A stretch of DNA of 64,000 bases from JAEZBP01 sp963832725 (GCA_963832725.1 CAWHVG010000005.1:1798001-1862000), one strand, 5' to 3'. Positions 47,480 to 60,344 are shown, numbered from the stretch's first letter. The notes: generated by a model not told the origin, from the letters alone. A program made the numbers and translations.

Positions 47480-49233
47480 TCAGGCGCGACGCACACCCAC
47501 CGCCGGCGTCCCCTCACGCTCCAGCCGCGCGAAGAGATCGCCGAGCGTGTGGTTCGCCCGCAGCGGCTCCACGAACGTCGAGCCGAGCTCCGTCAGGCGA
47601 CGCTCGAGCTGCGTCACCTCTTCGCCGTTCTTCCGGAGGAGCTCCTCGCCGGCCGCCCGGTCGTCCTCGTAGCCCGTCTCGAGCCGCTCGAGCTGACCGC
47701 GCAGCGCCTCGACCTGGAACTCCAGAATCCGCCACCTCCCTCTGCTTGGCGTCGACCCACCGCCGCGCTTTGTCGGCGGCCCCAAAGGCCAGGAGCCAGT
47801 GGTCGAGCCGCTCGGCCAGCTCGCGCGCCGCGTGCACCCGCTCCGGCGTCGGCTCCTCGGCCTGCTCGGCGCCACCGCTCGCGACGAAGCTCTCGTGGGC
47901 CTTCTGGTAGCCCTGCCGCGCGCCCTCGTCCGCCCGCAGGTAGGGCGCGACCTGCCGCTGCGCATCGCGGAAGCCCTCGCGCGCGTTCGAGAGGTCCTGC
48001 GCCAGCACGTGGACCGCGTGACCGAGCCGCTCGCGACCGTCCTGCGCTTGCTGCTCGCGATGCTCCAGCTTGCGCTGCTCCCCGAGGCCGTTCGAGCGGA
48101 GCTCCTCCAGCCGAGACAGGATGCGGCGGATCTCCTCGAGCGACGACACCGAATCCGGCGGCGCCCCGGCCGGATACGCGCGCTGCAGCATCTGCTCGAA
48201 GAGCAACGTCCGGTGCCCCCAACGCTCCAGCGTGGTCGGCGGCAGGGTCGGCGCCACTGCCGGCGGGCGCACGCTGGAGGGCGCGGCGGGCGGCATCGCC
48301 TGCGCGCTCTCGGGCGCCAGCGGCTCGAGGGCCTTGACCACCGCGTGCGCGTCGACCGGCCGGTCCTCCTCTTTCTTCTCGAGGAGCTTGAGGATCAGCT
48401 CCTCCAGCCGCCGCGGGATCTGCGGAGCCAAGGACGATGGCGCCGGCGGCGCGTCCTGCATGTGCTTGATGAAGAAGCCGGGGATGTCCTTCGACTCGAA
48501 GGGCAAGCGGCCGGTGACCATCTCGAAGAGGATCACCCCGAGCGCGTAGAGATCGGCGGACGCGCCGGCGTCGATGCTGGTGACCCGTTCGGGCGCCATG
48601 TACTGCGGCGTCCCGAAGATCTGCCCCGCGCTGGTCAGCCGCGAGTCCTGCATCGAGCGGGCGATCCCGAAGTCCAGGATCTTGGCGGCGCCGAGCTCCC
48701 CGCCCGGGCCCAGACAGATGAAGATGTTCTCGGGCTTCGAATCGCGGTGGATGACCGAGAAGTCGTGGGCGCGAGCCAGTCCGCGCGCGACCTGCACCCC
48801 GATGGCCGCGACCTGCGGCGCCGGGATGGGCCCCCGCTCGATGATCACGTTCAGCGGCTGCCCCTCGAGCAGCTCCATCACGAGGAAAGGCGTCCCGTTC
48901 TCGGTCTCGCCGTAGTCGTAGATGTGGATGATGTTCGGGTGGGCGACGGCGGCGGCGTTCTTGGCCTCGCGGCGGAAGCGCTCCTTGAGCGACTCGTCGT
49001 CGGCGAGGCGCGACTCCATGATCTTCACCGCGACCGGTCGCTCCACCAGCGTGTTGCGGGCGCGATAGACCGTGGCCATCCCGCCCTCGCCGAGCTGCGC
49101 CTCGAATCATGTAGCGACCCTTGAGCACCGTACCGATGTTCGGATCCGGCATCGGCTCGAGGAGGGCCGAGTCGACGAAGCATCAATCGTTCTCGTCGGG
49201 ATACTTGAGCCCGCAGGTCGGGCAGAGCTTCAT
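47480..49233 (-). CDS. Ser/Thr kinase with zinc ribbon, in-frame TGA and two frameshifts
   Basis: The ATG at 49233 is preceded by AGGAGG, so this start is strong. It opens with a zinc ribbon MKLCPTCGLKYPDEND-stop-CFVDS: a TGA at 49185-49183 stands where the sister kinase at 29526 has Phe. Extra T at about 49106 (restoring YMIEAQLGEGGMATVYRA) and at about 47727 (restoring VADLEFQVEALRG) also break it. Otherwise the kinase is intact: VAVKIM, IHRDSKPENIF (HRDSKPEN, Ser for Leu), LDFGIARSM, FGTPQYMAPE. The C-terminal 250 residues are a coiled-coil. About 583 codons. It may be an error-laden functional gene or a young pseudogene. Confidence 0.8.
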
Positions 49234-49351
49234 CGCGCCTCCTGGATGACGCCGAGCGTACCACCGTCCGCGTCAATCTCCGGCGCGCCGATGCGCTCTC
49301 GCGCCAACCGACCGCCGGCCCGGCCGACGAGCGCCGCGACCGGGGCGCCCC

Positions 49352-50684
49352 TCACTCGTCCTTGGCGGCCTCGAGCCGGCGATAGAGCGTCCGCTCGCTC
49401 AGGCCCAGGCGCGCGGCGAGCTCGCGACGCTCACCGGCGAAATGCCGCGCCGACCAGCGCAGATAGCGGCGCTCCACCTCTTCGAGCGGGATCACGTCCT
49501 CGCCCCAAGGCCACGACCCATCGCCGGCGCCCTCCGGTTGCGCCCCTCCGATGTGGCGCGGCAGATGCTCGACGCCGATGTGGCGGTCGTCCGAGAGGAG
49601 CACCGCCCGCTCGAGCACGTTGCGGAGCTCGCGCACGTTGCCGGGAAACGAGTAACGCTCCAGCGCGCGCAGGGCCTCGGGGGTGAGCGTCTTGCCCGTC
49701 TCACGACCACCGAGCAGCGCCTCGGCCAAGAGACGCACGTCGCCGCCGCGCTCGCGCAAGGGGGGCAGGCGGATCGGGAAGGCGCTGATGCGGTAGTAGA
49801 GATCGCTCCGGAAGGTCCCCTCTCGGATCGCCTCGTCGAGATCGCGGTGGGTCGCGCACACCAAGCGCACGTCGGCCTTGCGCGGAATGGAGTCGCCCAC
49901 CCGGCGGTAGCTCCCCGTCTCGAGCACGCGGAGCAGCTTCACCTGCAGGCTGCGCGGCACGTCGCCAATCTCGTCGAGAAAGAGCGTGCCGCCCGACGCC
50001 GCCTCGATCAGGCCGCGCCGCTCGTCGACGGCGCCCGTGAAAGCGCCGCGCCGGTGACCGAAGAGCTCCGACTCGAAGAGCGACTCGGTGAGCCCCGAGC
50101 ACTCGACCGGGACGAACGGGCCGTCGCGCCGCTCGCTGGCGTCGTGGACCGCGTGCGCGGCGAGCTCCTTGCCCGTGCCCGACTCGCCGAGCAGGAGCAC
50201 CGCCGTCTCGCTCGGCGCCACCCGGCGGATCAGCTCGACCACGCGGACGAACGCGTGCGAGCGCCCCACGAAGCTCCCTTCGACGCCGGCGCTCGCCTCG
50301 GGGATGGGGCGAACCGTCTCCAAGAACGCCACGACGTCGTCGCCTTCCAGAGATCGGCTTGATCGTCACGTCCACGTGCTCCGGCCCGTCGGGGCCGAGG
50401 TGCACATGGAAGACCCGGGCCAGGCTCCGCGTGTCGCGCGCTGCCGCGAGCGGGCAGCTCTCTCCGTTCTGGTCACAGGGCGAGGCGAAACCGTGCGAGA
50501 CGCGGTGGCAACGGTCGCGCCCGGCTACAATCTCCCGCCCGTAATGCGCCTCGTAGGCCTCGTTGGCCGCGAGGATCCGGTAGTCGGGCGAGAGGAGAAT
50601 CGCCGGTGCCTCCTCGCGCGCCAAGAGCGGGAGGTGAGTGCGCACCTTCGTCGACTGACCTCGCTCGCTCACATCTCTCATCAT
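49352..50684 (-). CDS. fisR: FisR-like sigma-54 activator with three-Cys sensor, one frameshift
   Basis: About 443 residues after repair. The N-terminal PAS-like domain has three cysteines at residues 59, 70 and 77 (DRCHRVSHGFASPCDQNGES, then C). The 11/7 spacing equals that reported for Cupriavidus FisR (C53/C64/C71), which senses sulfane sulfur. AAA+ domain follows with GESGTGKE, ELFGHRRGAFTGA (sigma-54 contact loop), FLDEIGDVP and the Fis-type HTH ELAARLGLSERTLYRRL. An extra base at about 50350 separates sensor from AAA+; removing it reads IKPISEGDDVVAFLE. Divergent from DUF1641-sqr and the likely activator of it. Confidence 0.85.
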
Positions 50685-50697
50685 GCCACGGGTGGCA
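50684..50697. promoter_or_regulatory. Operator dyad 1 (TGCCAC-N3-TGGCA)
   Basis: TGCCACGGGTGGCA overlaps the first base of the regulator start codon. Same half-sites and spacer as the dyad at 50715, 31 bp centre to centre, about three helical turns. Probable FisR-like enhancer site that may also repress its own gene. Confidence 0.6.
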
Positions 50698-50714
50698 GCC
50701 GACGAAAGGGCGAC

Positions 50715-50728
50715 TGCCACTTTTGGCA
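50715..50728. promoter_or_regulatory. Operator dyad 2 (TGCCAC-N3-TGGCA)
   Basis: TGCCACTTTTGGCA, within a slightly longer palindrome CTGCCACTTTTGGCAG. It lies 43 bp upstream of the -24 element, a little close but plausible for a sigma-54 enhancer. Confidence 0.65.
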
Positions 50729-50770
50729 GCCAGGACACGTCAATCGCTCCGCTCGGTGTCCCGGGCTCGC

Positions 50771-50786
50771 TGGTCCGGACCTTGCG
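50771..50786 (+). promoter_or_regulatory. Sigma-54 promoter of DUF1641-sqr
   Basis: TGGTCCGGACCTTGCG has the invariant GG and GC separated by exactly ten bases and TTGC at -12 (consensus TGGCAC-N5-TTGCA). The start codon at 50811 is 25 bp downstream, leaving room for a short leader. Confidence 0.75.
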
Positions 50787-50810
50787 GAGACCCCGAATCG
50801 AGGTGCGTCC

Positions 50811-51500
50811 ATGATGAAGAGCCCACAGCCACAGCCCGCCGTCCCCGCCCGTTCCCAAGAATCCACTCGCCCGCATCGAAGCGCGGCTCGCCCGCATCGA
50901 GGATGCGCTCTCCCGGATGGAGGGGCTGGCCGGCCAGGTGCCGGGCCTCGGCGCCATGATGGCCGACTCCTTCGACGGCTGGGCGGCCGAGGACGGTTGC
51001 GTCGACGAGCGGATGCGCGGGCTCGTGCGCCTGGCGGAGCGGCTCAGCCGGCCGGAGACCCTGGCCACGCTGCAGATGATGGTCGACACCGTCGAGCAGG
51101 CGCCGCAGCTCGTGGCGACGGTCACCGACATCGCGGACGACCTGATGGCGCGCGCCGCCGAGCAGGGGCTCGACACCGGCGACCTGCTCGAGCAGATCCG
51201 CGCCGCCGCCATGGGTCTCTTGCGGATCACGACCTCGGCCGAGGTCCGCGACTTGCTGGAGTCCGAGATGCTGGCCACGGGCGCGTTGCAGACGCTGAGC
51301 CGGGTCGCCCACGCGCTGGCGGATGCGAGGACCCGACCGCCGCCGCCGACGGGTCTCTTCGGCGCCATCCGAGCGCTGAGCGACCCGGACGTCCAGCGCG
51401 TGCTGGGCCTGGCGATCGGCGTGGCCAGAGAGGTCGGGGGCTCGCTCGAGCCCGGAACGCGCGCGCTCACCGAGGGAGACGCGGGCGAAGGAGCAGAATC

Positions 51501-51504
<4 letters not shown>
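50811..51504 (+). CDS. DUF1641 protein upstream of sqr, one frameshift
   Basis: About 230 residues after removing one T near 50852, which turns PARS into ARPKNPLARIEARLARIEDAL. A coiled-coil N-terminus (LARIEARLARIEDALSRMEG) and a helical body end with the DUF1641 signature PTGLFGAIRALSDPDVQRVLGLAIGVAREVG. No signal peptide or catalytic motif. Family function is unknown; members are often next to sulfide:quinone reductase or formate dehydrogenase genes. Its stop overlaps the sqr start (GTGA), so translation is coupled and a structural or membrane-docking role for SQR is an inference. Confidence 0.8.
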
Positions 51505-52680
<1,176 letters not shown>

Positions 52681-53104
52681 GCCGAGCGAGCTACCGGGCG
52701 ACCGAGTAGCGGACCGTCCCCGTCGTCACGAGAAGGCGGTGTGGCTCGGCTACGTGACCACCACGGCGGTGGAGCGGACCTCCCACCTCGCCTTCCCGGG
52801 CCGCGGAGACCGAAATGCACTCTTCGCCTCGCCTTCCCGAGCTGCGGAAGCGTCGCACTCCGAATTCCTTCGGGTTCGGTACTTCAACGGACTGCTAGAG
52901 ACCGGTCCATTCGGAGAGCCGAGAGAGCGCGGCGCGCGACGTGGTCCAGCCGAAGCGCGCGCTCCACAATCGACTCTCGCGGACGCGCGTCGTCTACGAC
53001 CTCCGCTGAGCGCGGTCGACGCGCTCCACGGCATCCCGGCGCCGGCGCGCGAGCCCGATCGGCTTGAACCCGCGCGCGTTCACGTGTAGCTCTCGGGACT
53101 CGCC
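52681..53104. other. Spacer after sqr containing a CTAG-ended repeat
   Basis: No coding content recognised. At about 52852-52897 lies GGTACTTCAACGGACTGCTAG, the second copy of the element found at 39943-39998, in inverted orientation relative to its neighbour genes. No intrinsic terminator was found for sqr and no clear promoter for the helicase. Confidence 0.55.
52852..52897. repeat. Dispersed palindromic element ending in CTAG, copy 2
   Basis: TTCAACGGACTGCTAGA is identical to positions 39982-39998. Read in reverse complement, CTAGCAGTCCGTTGAAGTAC and the following CCGAACCCGAAGGA match the left half of copy 1 with few changes. Confidence 0.6.
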
Positions 53105-55123
<2,019 letters not shown>

Positions 55124-55128
55124 GCGAG

Positions 55129-55962
55129 ATGAACTGGGAGCAGTACTGGGCCGCGGCGAAGACCGCGATCGTGAACCTCGCGACGGCGTGGGGCTTCAAA
55201 GTGCTCGGCGCGCTGGTGCTGGCGATCGTCGGCTGGATCGTCGCGGCGTGGGTCGGCTCTCGCGTCCGCAAGATGGCGGAGGGCTCGAGCCGGGTGGACC
55301 GCACGTTGGTGTCGGTCCTCTCGAAAATGGCCCGGCTCTCGGTGCTGGCGATCGTGCTCATCGCCGTCCTCGACAACCTCGGCGTCGACACGGCCAGCTT
55401 CCTCGCCTTCCTCGGCGCCGCGGGCCTGGCGGTCGGCTTGGCGCTGAAGGACACGGCCAGCGACGTGGCCGGTGGCGTGGTGCTCTTGGTGCTGCGGCCC
55501 TTCTCGGTCGGCGACGCGGTGATGATCGGCGCGAGCGGCGGGACCATCGAGGAGATCGGCATCTTCCAGACCAGCCTGACGACCTTCGAGGGCGTACCGC
55601 TGGTCATCCCGAACTCGAAGGTGCGCCAGAGCGAGATCCAGAACTTCACCCGCGCCGACACGCGGCGGATCGAGCTGACCATCGGCGTCTCCTACGACGC
55701 CGACCTCGACCGCACGCGCGAGATCCTGCGGGAAACGGTGACGGCGGACGAGCGCGTGCTGGCCGATCCGGCGCCGATCATCGACGTCACGAACCTGGGC
55801 GAGAGCTCGGTGGATCTCCTGGTCCGCGTGTGGGTCCCGGCGGCCGCGTTCCTCGACACGAAGCTCGCGCTCGGCCGCGCCATCAAGCAGCGGCTGGACA
55901 AGGAAGGGATCGAGATCCCCTTCCCGCAGCGGGTGATGCACACGCTCCCGCCCGCCGCCTGA
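55129..55962 (+). CDS. mscS: Small-conductance mechanosensitive channel (MscS)
   Basis: Protein of 277 residues. Three transmembrane helices, the third with the pore pattern GAAGLAVGLALKDTASDVAGG, then the beta domain LRPFSVGDAVMIGASGG and the C-terminal VIPNSKVRQSEIQNFTR. Full-length minimal MscS, releasing solutes under hypoosmotic stress. Starts 5 bp after the helicase gene, so co-transcription is likely although functionally unrelated. Confidence 0.95.
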   Translation: MNWEQYWAAAKTAIVNLATAWGFKVLGALVLAIVGWIVAAWVGSRVRKMAEGSSRVDRTLVSVLSKMARLSVLAIVLIAVLDNLGVDTASFLAFLGAAGLAVGLALKDTASDVAGGVVLLVLRPFSVGDAVMIGASGGTIEEIGIFQTSLTTFEGVPLVIPNSKVRQSEIQNFTRADTRRIELTIGVSYDADLDRTREILRETVTADERVLADPAPIIDVTNLGESSVDLLVRVWVPAAAFLDTKLALGRAIKQRLDKEGIEIPFPQRVMHTLPPAA

Positions 55963-56041
55963 GCGCGACGACTCAGAGACAGCACGACCTTCACCGGCAC
56001 GCTGCTCAGCCCTGGAGAGGCCAGCCTTGGAGAGGATCGAC

Positions 56042-56782
56042 ATGATCGAAGAACGCATCGAAGCGAAGACCGAGGAAGGGACCGTCGACGGGAAGCTGCT
56101 CTTGCCCGAAGGCGCGGGTCCGTGGCCGCTGGCGGTCTTCTACATGGACGCGGCGGGGCTGCGGCCGGCGATGACCGAGATGGGAAAGCGCTTGGTCGAC
56201 GCGGGCTACGCCGTGCTGCAGCCGAACCTCTACTGGCGAGCCGGCGACTTCGCGCCCTTCGACACGAGCACCGTCTTCGGCGACGAGAAGGAGCGAACGC
56301 GCTTGATGGGCCTGGCGCGCGCGGTGAAGGCGAACGAAGCGGTCTCCGACACGGAGGCCTTGCTGGGTGTCCTGGAGAACGATGCGCGCGTGAAGTCCGA
56401 TCGCTTCGGCGCCGTCGGCTACTGCCTGGGCGGGCGCACCGCGTTCATCGTCGCGACGGCGCTCGGCGAGCGGGTGGCCGCGGCCGCGTCGATCCACGGC
56501 GGCAACCTGGTCACCGACGGCGAGGACAGCCCGCATCGCGCCGCCTCGAAGATCCGCGGCGCCATCTATCTCGGCGTGGCGGACGAAGACCGCTCCTGCA
56601 CACCCGAGCACCAAGAGGCGCTGCGCGAGGCGCTCGACGCGGCGGGCGTCCGCTACCAGCTCGAGCTCTACCCCGGCGCGCGCCACGGTTTCGCCGTCGT
56701 CGACTTCCCGGTCTACGACGAGGCGGCCGCCGAAAAGCACTGGGAGCGGGTGTTGAGCCTCTTCGGCGAGACGCTGCGCTGA
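56042..56782 (+). CDS. Dienelactone hydrolase family protein
   Basis: Alpha/beta hydrolase of 246 residues from the ATG at 56042 (GGAGAGG upstream; a TTG at 56027 is in frame). The nucleophile is Cys in GAVGYCLGGRTAF, acid Asp in GVADEDRSC and His in ARHGFAVVD, the DLH triad. No signal peptide. The natural substrate is probably not dienelactone, since no aromatic catabolic genes are nearby. Confidence 0.9.
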   Translation: MIEERIEAKTEEGTVDGKLLLPEGAGPWPLAVFYMDAAGLRPAMTEMGKRLVDAGYAVLQPNLYWRAGDFAPFDTSTVFGDEKERTRLMGLARAVKANEAVSDTEALLGVLENDARVKSDRFGAVGYCLGGRTAFIVATALGERVAAAASIHGGNLVTDGEDSPHRAASKIRGAIYLGVADEDRSCTPEHQEALREALDAAGVRYQLELYPGARHGFAVVDFPVYDEAAAEKHWERVLSLFGETLR

Positions 56783-56859
56783 GCTCGATGTGAGAGGCGA
56801 CGTCTCCACCTCGCACCGCGGCGCTTTTCAAACGCCGCTGGCGCGGGTGAGGATGCGGC

Positions 56860-57945
56860 GTGCCTTCACTGCCGACCCCGCCCGCGCTCGACCACGACCA
56901 GTACGCACTGATCGTCGCCCACTACCCGCACGCCCACGGCTCGCTCACGCTGCGCGGCGACGGCGCGGGGCTCGACTGGCTGCATGGCCGCCCGCCCGAC
57001 TCGGTCGACGGTGACACCAGCTTCTTCCGCGTCGAGACGCCGCCGGGCGAGTGCGTGGAGACCAAGCTGGTGCGCGACGACCGCGACTGGATGGTCGGCC
57101 GCAACCTGGTCATCGCCGGCGGCGACCGGGTGGAGGTCCGCCCCTCGTTCACGCGGCCCGACGGCACGCTGCTGGCGGCGCGGAGCATCGACGTACGTGG
57201 CTATGGGCCGCTGCGCTTCCGGGTGATGCTGCCGCCGAGCTACGACGAGCAGGATCAGGCGCGCTTCCCGGTGCTCTACGCGCAGGACGGGCAGGCGCTG
57301 TGGAGCGACGGCAGCGACCCGTTCGGCGTGTGGAACCTCGACCACATCGTCGACGCGCTCTGGGATCTGGGCGCGATGCAGGAGCTGATCATCGTGTCGA
57401 TCGATACCGGCGAGCGGCGGCTCGATCGGCTCGGCCCGGTGCCGGATCCGGAGTACGGCGGCGGCCAGGCGGGCGCGCACCTCGACGCCATCGTCGGGAC
57501 GCTCAAGCCGCTCATCGATCGGGAGCTCCGGACGTGCGTTGGGCCGGACACCACCTCGCTCCTCGGCTCGTCGATGGGCGGGCTCTTCTCGTTCTGGGCG
57601 GCGTGGACGCGGCCGGACGTCTTCGGGAGCGCGATCTGCCTCTCGCCCTCGTTCTGGTGGGCGGATCGGTGGATGATCCGAATGGTGCGCGAAGGCGTCT
57701 GCCCGGCGCCGCGACCGCGCCTCTACCTCGACTCGGGCGCGGCGGCGACCGAGCTCGAGCCGGACGGAAGCACCCGCGACGGCGTACACCACACCCGCAC
57801 CATGTTCCGAGCGCTGGTCCGCCACTGCTACCAGCCCGAAGAAGAGCTCCACGTGCTCACCTACGTCGGCGCGCATCACGACGCCGCCTCGTGGTCGGCG
57901 CGCGTGGCGGTGCCGCTGCAGATCGAGTTCCCGCGCGCGTTCTGA
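56860..57945 (+). CDS. Esterase of the enterochelin esterase (Fes)/putative esterase family
   Basis: Protein of 361 residues. An N-terminal beta-sandwich typical of Fes-like enzymes (residues ~1-110) is followed by an alpha/beta hydrolase: RFPVLYAQDGQALWSD, nucleophile TSLLGSSMGGLFSFWAAW, and GAHHDAASWSARV with the His. Cytoplasmic, no signal. Siderophore ester hydrolysis is one option but no siderophore genes are nearby. Downstream of the DLH gene in the same direction, 77 bp. Confidence 0.85.
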   Translation: MPSLPTPPALDHDQYALIVAHYPHAHGSLTLRGDGAGLDWLHGRPPDSVDGDTSFFRVETPPGECVETKLVRDDRDWMVGRNLVIAGGDRVEVRPSFTRPDGTLLAARSIDVRGYGPLRFRVMLPPSYDEQDQARFPVLYAQDGQALWSDGSDPFGVWNLDHIVDALWDLGAMQELIIVSIDTGERRLDRLGPVPDPEYGGGQAGAHLDAIVGTLKPLIDRELRTCVGPDTTSLLGSSMGGLFSFWAAWTRPDVFGSAICLSPSFWWADRWMIRMVREGVCPAPRPRLYLDSGAAATELEPDGSTRDGVHHTRTMFRALVRHCYQPEEELHVLTYVGAHHDAASWSARVAVPLQIEFPRAF

Positions 57946-58435
57946 CGCACCGCTACGCGGCGTGCGGACCGTCTGGCTGCGACGGCTCGGAAGGAACATG
58001 CGGTCCCCGAGCTGCCGGCTGGCGGCGACGGCACGCTTCACGAGACTCTCGAGGATGGCGGCATCGAGCTCGGGCCGCCGATTCGTGAAGAAGACACCTC
58101 CGCGGAGAGGCCGCTCAGGGGCTCTCGATGAATCGGACCGAGCGCCACCATCGAGACGGTCCCAGCCCGCAAGGCGGCGTGAGGAGTCGCAGGCGCATCG
58201 CACGGCGACGCGCGACGACGAGGACGCCGAACGACGCGTGCCGCGCGGCACCCCGCGTGGCAATCGCCTCTGCCGCGAGCGCTCGTTGCTCTGCGTAGGA
58301 AACGTCCGACAGCGTCCTGTGCGACCTCGTCGTTCACCGAGTCGACGCGCCGAATCGCCGCGCAATCGCTGTGCTTCAGCCTCGATTTCACTTCGATATC
58401 ACTCGGCCTCCGTGCAACGATGTCCCTGGAAGAGG
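57946..58435. other. 490-bp spacer, no confident gene
   Basis: Open frames are present but mostly Arg/Ser-rich. One minus-strand stretch at about 57960-58110 reads GGVFFTNRRPELDAAILESL followed by a basic amphipathic helix, which is more protein-like than its surroundings but has no start or recognised family. The promoter for the receiver-domain gene should lie near 58380-58420, where the GC falls. Confidence 0.45.
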
Positions 58436-59101
58436 ATGCGCATCGTTCACGTCAGAGGCTCGCTGGTCGACGTCGAGATCGTCCGACACGCGTGCGATCA
58501 GGTGCGCGAGGAAGGAGGCGTGGCGCCGCACGGGCCGAGCGTGCGTGTGCTGGTGAACGGCGAACACGCCGGAGACATCCCGCACCCTGTCTGGCAGCGG
58601 GTCCGCGCCGACCTCGAGGCCATCCTCGAGGACGACCTCACCTTCGAAGAGCGGAACGAGGCTGCGACCGCGCCATCCCCGAAGCGCGACGACGCTTTCG
58701 CGAGCGGACCGCGAGGGCCGGAGCTCCGCGCGCTCGTCGCCGTCCACGTCCCGGCCATGCGCAACGCGCTCATGGCGGCCCTCTACGTGGACGGCTTCGA
58801 GCCCGTCGCCGTCGCTGACGGCGCGCAAGCGCTGCGGCAGCTCACCGAGCACCGACCGCACGTCGTCATCGCCGACTTCGAGCTCCCGCGCGTCGCGGGC
58901 GACGTCCTGCTCGAGCGAGCGCGCCGGGAGCGGGGGACCTGTCTGCGGGCGGCGGTGCTCATCGGCTCCCAGCTCCCTCAGGTGCTCGTCCCGGAGAGCG
59001 AGCTCGCCGACATCGTCGTCGGCCAGCCCTTCGGCGCCGCGCAGCTCGTCGAACGGATCCGCCAGCGCGTCGGGCCGAACGACGAGGCCGAGACCGGGTG
59101 A
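58436..59101 (+). CDS. Degenerate receiver-domain protein
   Basis: Protein of 221 residues. Residues ~1-90 have no known domain. The C-terminal ~125 residues fold as a response-regulator receiver: LRALVAVHVPAMRNALMAAL at the N-terminus (the usual acidic pair is missing), VVIADFELPRVAGDVLL with the phospho-site Asp, and VVGQPFGAAQLVERI (Gln where Lys is expected). Loss of the acidic pocket and Lys points to a pseudo-receiver acting without phosphorylation. ATG at 58436 follows GGAAGAGG. Confidence 0.7.
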   Translation: MRIVHVRGSLVDVEIVRHACDQVREEGGVAPHGPSVRVLVNGEHAGDIPHPVWQRVRADLEAILEDDLTFEERNEAATAPSPKRDDAFASGPRGPELRALVAVHVPAMRNALMAALYVDGFEPVAVADGAQALRQLTEHRPHVVIADFELPRVAGDVLLERARRERGTCLRAAVLIGSQLPQVLVPESELADIVVGQPFGAAQLVERIRQRVGPNDEAETG

Positions 59102-59341
59102 GCGACGCCGCCGACCGGACCCCCGGGGCGGGCGCCAAACGCTCCGAGCCGCACGCGCTGGTGGAGACGTCCACCGCCTGACACGACCTCGGCCCCGTGC
59201 CTCGTCGTGATGGTGGCTCGTCACTCACCCGATTGGTCCAACCCAGCGCGGCACATCTCCACCATTTGAGTGAGACGGCGCAGAAGGCGGGAGCGGCATC
59301 CGCCACCCGGATCCCACAGAGGTCGGGATCGCGGACGACGC

Positions 59342-59599
59342 TTCATCCCCTTCTGGCAGCTCGACGGCGGCCGTGGCTTCGCCAGCCTCTCGCGCGCTGA
59401 ACGCGGGATCGGCACGGCGGCGTTCGGCGCCGCGTGGTTCCTGTCGGCGGAGCCCTCGATGCTCCTGCGCTTCGCCGCGCGCGCGTTCCGTACCTTCCTC
59501 GGCGCAGCGCCGAGCGAGGGGGACCGCGCCGGCCTCGCGCACTGTCTCGCCCTGCTCGGGGCGCTCACGGCGCTGGCCTCCATCGAAGTCCCCACCTGA
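59342..59599 (+). pseudogene. Fragment of an M50-type membrane protease
   Basis: About 85 codons remain: FIPFWQLDGGRGFASLSRAE, then hydrophobic GTAAFGAAWFLSAEPSMLLRF and a helical tail to the stop at 59597-59599. FWQLDGGRG matches the LDG motif of the third catalytic segment of site-2-type proteases. The HExxH-bearing N-terminal two-thirds is absent and cannot fit, because the previous gene ends only 240 bp upstream. Confidence 0.5.
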
Positions 59600-59674
59600 T
59601 CCGCGAGGCGAGCGACACCGAAGCGGCTCTCAGCTGGAGCGCGAGCTACCATGCGCGTCTCGGAGGAGGTCCCC

Positions 59675-60298
59675 ATGTCCATCGTGCTGCATCACCATCC
59701 CTTCACCCGCGCGTCGACCGTCGTCTGGATGCTCGAAGAGACCAGCGTCGAGTACGAGCTCCGCTTCGTCGACATCACGAAGGGCGAGCAGAAATCGGCG
59801 GAGCTCCTCGCGCTCAACCCCATGGGCAAGGTGCCCATCCTCGTGGACGGCGACACCGTCGTCACCGAGACCGCCGCGATAGGGCTCTACCTCGCAGATC
59901 GCTACGCCCCCGGCCGGCTCGCACCGGCGCTCGACGCTCCCGCGCGCGGCCCCTATCTGCGCTGGAGCCTCTTCGCGCCGTCCGTGGTCGAGCCCGGCTC
60001 CATGGCCCGGGCGTCCGGCTGGGAGTTCAAGGCGAGCCAAGCCGGCTGGGGCACCCACGAGGCCATGCTGACCACCATCGAATCGGCCATCGCCGAAGGG
60101 CCCTTCATCCTCGGCGACACCTTCTCGATGGCCGACGTCATCTTCGGCAGCACCGTCCGCTACATGCTCCGCTTCGGCATGCTCGAGAAGCGCCCCGCCT
60201 TCACGACCTACGCCGAGCGCCTCGGCGAGCGACCCGCCCTCCAGGCGGCCGACGCCCGCAACGCCGCCGTCATCCAAGAGCGCGGCCTCGGGAGCTGA
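59675..60298 (+). CDS. Glutathione S-transferase family protein
   Basis: Protein of 207 residues; ATG at 59675 after GGAGGAGG. N-terminal thioredoxin-like domain with HHHPFTRASTVVWMLEE, LNPMGKVPILVDGD and the glutathione-binding TETAAIGLYLADRY. C-terminal helical domain with the GPFILGDTFSMADVIFG cap motif. Cytoplasmic detoxification or redox role; specific substrate unknown. The active-site residue is probably Ser/Thr of FTRAS. Confidence 0.92.
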   Translation: MSIVLHHHPFTRASTVVWMLEETSVEYELRFVDITKGEQKSAELLALNPMGKVPILVDGDTVVTETAAIGLYLADRYAPGRLAPALDAPARGPYLRWSLFAPSVVEPGSMARASGWEFKASQAGWGTHEAMLTTIESAIAEGPFILGDTFSMADVIFGSTVRYMLRFGMLEKRPAFTTYAERLGERPALQAADARNAAVIQERGLGS

Positions 60299-60344
60299 CG
60301 CGGGTCGGCTTTCTCGTATCCCCGCTACGCGCTTCGTTCCGGGT

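Noticed and set aside
49183..49185. Selenocysteine at the TGA of the zinc-ribbon kinase
   Set aside because: No selenocysteine-insertion hairpin was evident downstream, the aligned residue in the sister kinase is Phe, and the gene has other sequence defects.
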